Of a stretch of DNA of 9,630 bases, positions 6,067-9,630 are shown in pieces. The DNA comes from an uncultured Gemmatimonadota bacterium (GTDB lineage: Bacteria > Gemmatimonadota > Gemmatimonadetes > Gemmatimonadales > Gemmatimonadaceae). Location: the NCBI GenBank assembly GCA_903894655.1, contig CAITQY010000640.1:1-9630 (forward strand). Reading direction: 5' to 3'. Made by a program: the position numbers and the translations under genes. Below the pieces are notes generated by a model that did not search any database, had not been told where the DNA came from, and was given only the letters and a program-made list of their open reading frames with translations. The first letter of the stretch is position 1, and each line of letters starts with the position of its first letter.

Positions 6067-6708
6067 ATGATCATTGTCCTGCTTGGACCGCCGGGTGCGG
6101 GCAAGGGGACTCAAGGCGAGCGGCTTGCCGCTCGCCTTGACGTTCCTAAGATCGCCACCGGCGATGTACTTCGCGCCGCGGTACGTGACGGCACTCCGCT
6201 CGGTCTCGAAGCGAAGGCTGCCATGGATCGCGGCGATCTGGTCCCCGATGAGGTCATCATGGGGATCATGAAGGAAGCACTGGCGTCCCCAACGGCGGCC
6301 AAGGGAGCGATTCTTGACGGGGTGGTTCGCACCACGCCGCAGGCTGATGGTGTCGCCGCCATGCTTTCGGATCTCGGCCGCCAGGTCGATGCGGTGTTGC
6401 TGTTTGACATCGCGGAGGACGAGTTGGTGCGCCGCCTGAGCGGACGTACGACGTGCGATGCCTGCCAGCGCCCGTTCTTCGGACGCCAGCCTGGTGAATC
6501 GTGCGAGGCCGACGGAAAGGTCGGCATCCTGGTTCGTCGTAAGGATGACGAGCCGGACGCGGTTCGAAAGCGTCTCCAGGTGTATCGCGATCAGACCTCG
6601 CCGGTAATTAACTGGTACGAAGAGCATGGCCCCCGGGTGGTGCGCATCGATGCCATCGGCTCACTCGAAGAAGTCGAGGCTCGCGCCTTGCACGTGCTTG
6701 GGTACTGA
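6067..6708 (+). CDS. adk: Adenylate kinase with zinc-type LID and altered FPR motif
   Basis: This cytosolic enzyme interconverts ATP + AMP and 2 ADP. The 213-residue protein has the P-loop GPPGAGKGTQ (residues 7-16), TGDVLR (31-36), Arg88 in the AMP site, GRTTCDACQ at the start of the LID, and RKDDEPDAVRKRL (158-170). The LID holds Cys130, Cys133, Cys146 and Asp149, a zinc-ligand set like that of Bacillus, but with 12 residues between the second and third ligands instead of the usual 16. The near-invariant DGFPRT segment reads DGVVRT here (Val86, Val87), clearly outside the family signature. AAGGAAG at 6057-6063 sets the ATG at 6067. The map start overlaps its stop by one base. All other catalytic features look intact, so activity is likely. 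Confidence 0.95.
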   Translation: MIIVLLGPPGAGKGTQGERLAARLDVPKIATGDVLRAAVRDGTPLGLEAKAAMDRGDLVPDEVIMGIMKEALASPTAAKGAILDGVVRTTPQADGVAAMLSDLGRQVDAVLLFDIAEDELVRRLSGRTTCDACQRPFFGRQPGESCEADGKVGILVRRKDDEPDAVRKRLQVYRDQTSPVINWYEEHGPRVVRIDAIGSLEEVEARALHVLGY

Positions 6709-7490
6709 TGGCGATCGGCGGATCTGCTCCTGCCACGTTGCTCAAATCACCGCGCGAAATCGAGATCATGGCGCGTGGTGGCGCACTGCTCTACGCCACG
6801 CTGCAGCACATGAAGGCCCACGTTCGACCGGGCATCAGCACGGGTGAGTTGGACGTGCTCTGTGAGGCGTTCATCCGTTCGCATGCCGGTGCCGAGCCGG
6901 CCTTCAAGGGACTGTACGGATTTCCGGGCAGCGCCTGCATCTCGATCAACGAAGAGATCGTGCACGGGATCCCGTCGCGGAAGCGGGTGCTGAACGACGG
7001 CGACATCGTGAAGCTCGATTTCGGCGTGAAGCTCGAGGGGATGTACACTGATTCCGCGATCACGGTGCCGGTTGGTGAGATCGACGAGCTCACGCAGCGA
7101 CTGCTGGAGGTCACGAAGCGGTCGCTCGACGCCGGTATCGCGGCGGCAACGCCCGACAATCATGTGGGCGACATCGGCGCCGCTGTGCAGGCGGTTGTGG
7201 AAGCGGCCGGCTTCTCGGTGGTGCGCGAACTCGTGGGGCATGGCGTCGGTTTCTCGCCGCACGAGGAGCTGCAAATCCCGAACTACGGCAAGCCGAAGCG
7301 TGGGAAGAAGCTCAGCGTGGGGCTCACGATCGCCATCGAGCCGATGGTCAATGTGGGAACCGCGAAGACCAAGACGCTCAGCGATAAGTGGACCGTGGTC
7401 ACTGCCGACGCTAAGCGCTCGGCGCATTTCGAGCACACGGTCGCGATCACGGAGCACGGGCCGCGCATTCTGACGCAGCCGCTCTTCTAG
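6708..7490 (+). CDS. map: Methionine aminopeptidase type I
   Basis: This enzyme removes the initiator methionine from new proteins as they leave the ribosome. The 260-residue product has the expected five metal ligands at the family spacing: Asp104 (KLDFG), Asp115 (YTDSA), His178 (GHGVG), Glu211 (AIEPM) and Glu242 (FEHT), plus substrate-side His86 and His185. It lacks the N-terminal zinc-finger extension of eukaryotic enzymes, so it is subtype Ia. The ATG at 6708 overlaps the adk stop (TGATG) with no clear Shine-Dalgarno site, which suggests re-initiation by ribosomes ending adk. The usual next genes infA and rpmJ are absent; the stop TAG abuts the stop of a convergent gene. Confidence 0.96.
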   Translation: MAIGGSAPATLLKSPREIEIMARGGALLYATLQHMKAHVRPGISTGELDVLCEAFIRSHAGAEPAFKGLYGFPGSACISINEEIVHGIPSRKRVLNDGDIVKLDFGVKLEGMYTDSAITVPVGEIDELTQRLLEVTKRSLDAGIAAATPDNHVGDIGAAVQAVVEAAGFSVVRELVGHGVGFSPHEELQIPNYGKPKRGKKLSVGLTIAIEPMVNVGTAKTKTLSDKWTVVTADAKRSAHFEHTVAITEHGPRILTQPLF

Positions 7491-7913
7491 CTATCGCTTC
7501 TTGGACAGCGGCACCGTGAGGGTCTTGTCGGAACCGCAGTCGATGATCACCGACCGCTCCGCGCTCTTGTAGCCGGGCAGCGAAATGGCCAGCCGGTAGG
7601 TTCCCGGACGCAGTTCGAACGTTGTGCCGAGGGTGGCATTCACGCGTACGGTGGAGCGCTCCGTTTCGCTTTCGAGGCGAACGAGCGCTTCTGTCGTTTC
7701 AGACACTGCCGGCTGCAGCGTGAGCAGCAACCGGAGTTTGCCGACGCCATTGGTCGCGGTACAGGCAGGCGTGCTGGCAGATGAGATGGCAGATGAGCTG
7801 GCGGCCAAAAACGCCGTCTCGGTGGCGCCCGCCGCTGTACCGGGCGCCGTATGGGCGCAGCCGCACGCGAACACACCCGCACCCAGCCGCACGGCGATCC
7901 GCCAACCGTTCAT
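7491..7913 (-). CDS. Putative lipoprotein with PEGA-like domain
   Basis: No specific family member is recognised in this 140-residue protein. The N-terminus (NGWRIAVRLGAGVFACGCAH) has a positive residue, a short hydrophobic stretch and cysteines at 17 and 19 that could serve as a lipobox (VFAC or ACGC), so export and lipidation are likely. Residues 21-56 are rich in Ala, Ser and Thr, like a linker. The C-terminal part is beta-rich and contains ELRPGTYRLAISLPGYKSAE (residues 100-119), which resembles PEGA or carboxypeptidase-regulatory-like domains of surface proteins. Cys51 and Cys126 might form a disulfide. The ATG overlaps the stop of the upstream gene (ATGA at 7913-7910) and has no clear Shine-Dalgarno site, so coupled translation is likely. 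Its stop directly touches that of map. Confidence 0.75.
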   Translation of the reverse strand: MNGWRIAVRLGAGVFACGCAHTAPGTAAGATETAFLAASSSAISSASTPACTATNGVGKLRLLLTLQPAVSETTEALVRLESETERSTVRVNATLGTTFELRPGTYRLAISLPGYKSAERSVIIDCGSDKTLTVPLSKKR

Positions 7914-9439
7914 GCGGGTGCCATCGCGCGCTCGGCTGCGGCTTCCGCGACCCGGGCATGCACTGACGCGGCAGCGACGCAGGCTCGGGCCTCCGAGGCC
8001 ATCGCGGCGCCAATCGCGGTACCCTCCTCATCGAGCGAGGCCACATTGATGCGCACGTTGAGCACGGCTCCCTTGCAGGCCGCTTCCGCCATGAGTGCGG
8101 CTACGCACGCATCGGTCACGGCGTTGCTGTTCCCCAGCTCTGCCACCGTGGCCGCGATGGCCGCGACCTGGACGGCCAGGTGCGCCGTTTCGAGGGGCAC
8201 GCGCGACGCGAACACCAACGCCTCGCGAATGGCATCGGCGCGCGCGAGGGCATGCTCCGGCTCCTTCGACATCGTGTACGCGGTCCGCACGCGTTCGTAG
8301 GAATCGGCATCGCGTTGCACGAGTTCCGAGAGATGGCGGCGGAGTGTGTAGGCGTCGAGGGTGAGCTGTTTCATCTGGTCCTCGACGGCAGCGTACTTCT
8401 TTTTGCCGATCGTGAGGCCGGCCACCATCTGCGCGAGTGCGGCGCCCAGGGCGCCGACGTGCGCCGCCACACTGCCGCCACCCGGCGTGGGCGACGAATC
8501 CGCCACGCGCGCGAGGAAGCTTTCGACAGCTTCACCGCCCGCGATGACCTCGCGCACTTTCGTTTCCAGCAGCATCGCCTTGGAGAAGCCGCGCAATTGC
8601 ACGTGCCGTGCGCCTGCTTCGAGCAACACGCGCTCGGGGACCAAACCGACGATCTCGCTCCAGGTGGGCGCCACGCCGTGGGCGGCGGCTTCGGCTTTGA
8701 CGATCTCGAAGACGCGATGCAGTGGCGTCTTTTCGGTATCGACCAGATTCATCGAGACCTGCGCCTGCCCGTCGACCTCCATCCCGAGTCCTTTCACGTA
8801 ACGCAGGCCGCCCGACGACCCGCGAATCGCCTTGGCGATTTCCTTGGCGACGGGAAGATGCTTCGCGTCGCCGAGATAGACGTTGTAGGCCACGAGGAAC
8901 GGACGGGCACCAATGGCTGTGGCGCCGGCGGTGGGATGGACTTCGCTCGCTCCGAAGTCTGGCTTCCGGGCGGGATTCGTGCGGATGTCTTCGCGCAGCC
9001 CCTCGAATTCTCCACGTCGGACATCGGCGAGATTCTCGCGTGCCGGCGTGGTTGCCGCCCGCTCGTACAGGAACACGGGAATGCCCAATTCGGCCGATGC
9101 GCGGGCGCCCAACTCGCGGGCCAGCGCGACGCAATGCTCCATCGTCGCACCGTCGAGCGGAATGAAGGGCACGACGTCGGTGGCACCGATGCGTGGATGC
9201 TCACCCTGATGCGTGGTGAGATCGATGCGTTCCTGGGCGACCTTCATGGCGGCGAACGCGGCCGGGACGGCCGCCTCGAGTGAGGCCACGAAGGTGATCA
9301 CCGTGCGATGATGCGATGGATCGCTCGACACATCGAGCACGTGGGCGCCCGGCGTGTTCGCAATCGCGTCGCGAATCGCGGCGATCACCGCAGGGTCGCG
9401 GCCTTCAGAGAAATTCGGGACGCATTCGACGAGAGACAC
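7910..9439 (-). CDS. Bifunctional glutamate formimidoyltransferase / formimidoyl-THF cyclodeaminase
   Basis: The enzyme would move the formimino group from formiminoglutamate, a histidine breakdown product, to tetrahydrofolate and then release ammonia to give 5,10-methenyl-THF. Residues 1 to about 295 are the transferase: it starts VECVPNFSEGRDP, has THQGEHPRIGATDVVPF with His81 at the place of the catalytic His of the mammalian enzyme, and PTAGATAIGARPFLVAYNVY. Residues about 300-509 are the cyclodeaminase, with DSSPTPGGGSVAA (residues 314-325) and ELGNSNAVTDA. The length (509) and order match mammalian FTCD (about 541). The start is GTG at 9439-9437, fixed by the conserved N-terminus; no good Shine-Dalgarno site is seen. 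It lies 11 nt after a phosphatase gene. No other histidine-degradation gene is in the window. Transferase paralogues with other folate roles exist, so the substrate is inferred. Confidence 0.92.
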   Translation of the reverse strand: MSLVECVPNFSEGRDPAVIAAIRDAIANTPGAHVLDVSSDPSHHRTVITFVASLEAAVPAAFAAMKVAQERIDLTTHQGEHPRIGATDVVPFIPLDGATMEHCVALARELGARASAELGIPVFLYERAATTPARENLADVRRGEFEGLREDIRTNPARKPDFGASEVHPTAGATAIGARPFLVAYNVYLGDAKHLPVAKEIAKAIRGSSGGLRYVKGLGMEVDGQAQVSMNLVDTEKTPLHRVFEIVKAEAAAHGVAPTWSEIVGLVPERVLLEAGARHVQLRGFSKAMLLETKVREVIAGGEAVESFLARVADSSPTPGGGSVAAHVGALGAALAQMVAGLTIGKKKYAAVEDQMKQLTLDAYTLRRHLSELVQRDADSYERVRTAYTMSKEPEHALARADAIREALVFASRVPLETAHLAVQVAAIAATVAELGNSNAVTDACVAALMAEAACKGAVLNVRINVASLDEEGTAIGAAMASEARACVAAASVHARVAEAAAERAMAPA

Positions 9440-9450
9440 GATCAGGCCGG

Positions 9451-9630
9451 TTAGGGGGCGGAAACTTCACCTTCGTTGAGCATGCCAAGCAACCAATCGT
9501 GAAGGATACCGTTGCTGGCGACAATTGGCCCGCTCGTCAGGGGCGCATCGCGCCCGGCAAGGTCGGTGACGCGGCCTCCGGCCTCGCGGACGAGCAGCAC
9601 GCCGGCGGCCAGATCCCAGGGGTTCAGGAA
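9451..9630 (-). CDS. Inositol monophosphatase family protein, C-terminal part (partial)
   Basis: The reverse strand from base 9630 is open for 59 codons and stops at TAA (9453-9451). The first visible residues, LNPWDLAAGVLLVREAGGRV, contain the second signature of the inositol monophosphatase family; its Asp is a metal ligand. It continues with VTDLAG and IVASNGILHDWLL, the usual C-terminal pattern. These magnesium-dependent, lithium-sensitive phosphatases act on small phosphate esters such as inositol-1-phosphate, histidinol phosphate or PAP. The N-terminal part lies beyond the window, so the subfamily (SuhB, HisN or CysQ) cannot be told. It stands 11 nt upstream of the FTCD-like gene, probably in the same transcript. 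Confidence 0.93.
   Translation of the reverse strand, partial: FLNPWDLAAGVLLVREAGGRVTDLAGRDAPLTSGPIVASNGILHDWLLGMLNEGEVSAP

Noticed and set aside
1..7490. A new defence, mobile or biosynthetic system in the + strand block
   Set aside because: Every gene is a recognisable ribosomal, translocation or housekeeping gene in near-standard order; no integrase, transposase, phage or toxin gene is visible.
7478..7512. Possible bidirectional terminator at the map / lipoprotein junction
   Set aside because: There are only six base pairs with a 23-nt loop and no T-run on either side, and it lies within both coding ends, so it was not annotated as a terminator.
8180..9283. 367-codon + strand open frame opposite the FTCD-like gene
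   Set aside because: The - strand frame has unmistakable FTCD motifs over the whole span; the + strand product shows no known motif.

Overview
This is a GC-rich bacterial chromosomal window. It carries most of a spc-type ribosomal protein operon on the + strand (1-7490), followed by a convergent three-gene cluster on the - strand (7491-9630). The protein set is typical of a free-living bacterium. Some traits suggest a high-GC, less-studied phylum: a zinc-free S14, unusually extended L24, L5, S5 and L30, a PEGA-type lipoprotein, and a fused glutamate formimidoyltransferase/cyclodeaminase. From memory the combination fits Gemmatimonadota best, but that placement is an inference and was not tested.

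The + strand reads: 3' end of rplN (L14), rplX (L24), rplE (L5), rpsN (S14), a 158-nt non-coding gap, rpsH (S8), rplF (L6), rplR (L18), rpsE (S5), rpmD (L30), rplO (L15), secY, adk, map. Apart from the gap, neighbouring genes are 1-17 nt apart or overlap by one base (TAATG or TGATG junctions), so they are almost certainly co-transcribed and partly translationally coupled. Together they supply ribosomal proteins, the SecY channel for membrane and secreted proteins, adenylate kinase for nucleotide balance, and methionine aminopeptidase for removing the initiator Met.

The gap between rpsN and rpsH (1654-1811) holds the most interesting structure in the window: a nearly continuous imperfect hairpin of about 68 nt (1671-1738, roughly 26 base pairs). 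It lies just upstream of the gene for S8, the classical autogenous regulator of spc operons. It could be a regulatory leader, an RNA processing site or a small inserted inverted-repeat element.

After map the usual infA-rpmJ-rpsM continuation is missing. The map stop codon instead abuts, base to base, the stop of a convergent gene. The - strand cluster, in its direction of transcription, is the 3' end of an inositol-monophosphatase-family gene (cut by the window edge), a bifunctional FTCD-like enzyme (GTG start), and a small putative PEGA-type lipoprotein that starts in an ATGA overlap. The main oddities are the Lys/Ala/Gly tail on L5, the Gly/Arg/Pro repeat tail on S5, and an adenylate kinase whose normally near-invariant DGFPR motif reads DGVVR. 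I found no CRISPR array, phage gene, transposase, tRNA or rRNA. This is mainly a housekeeping region, not an evident new system.
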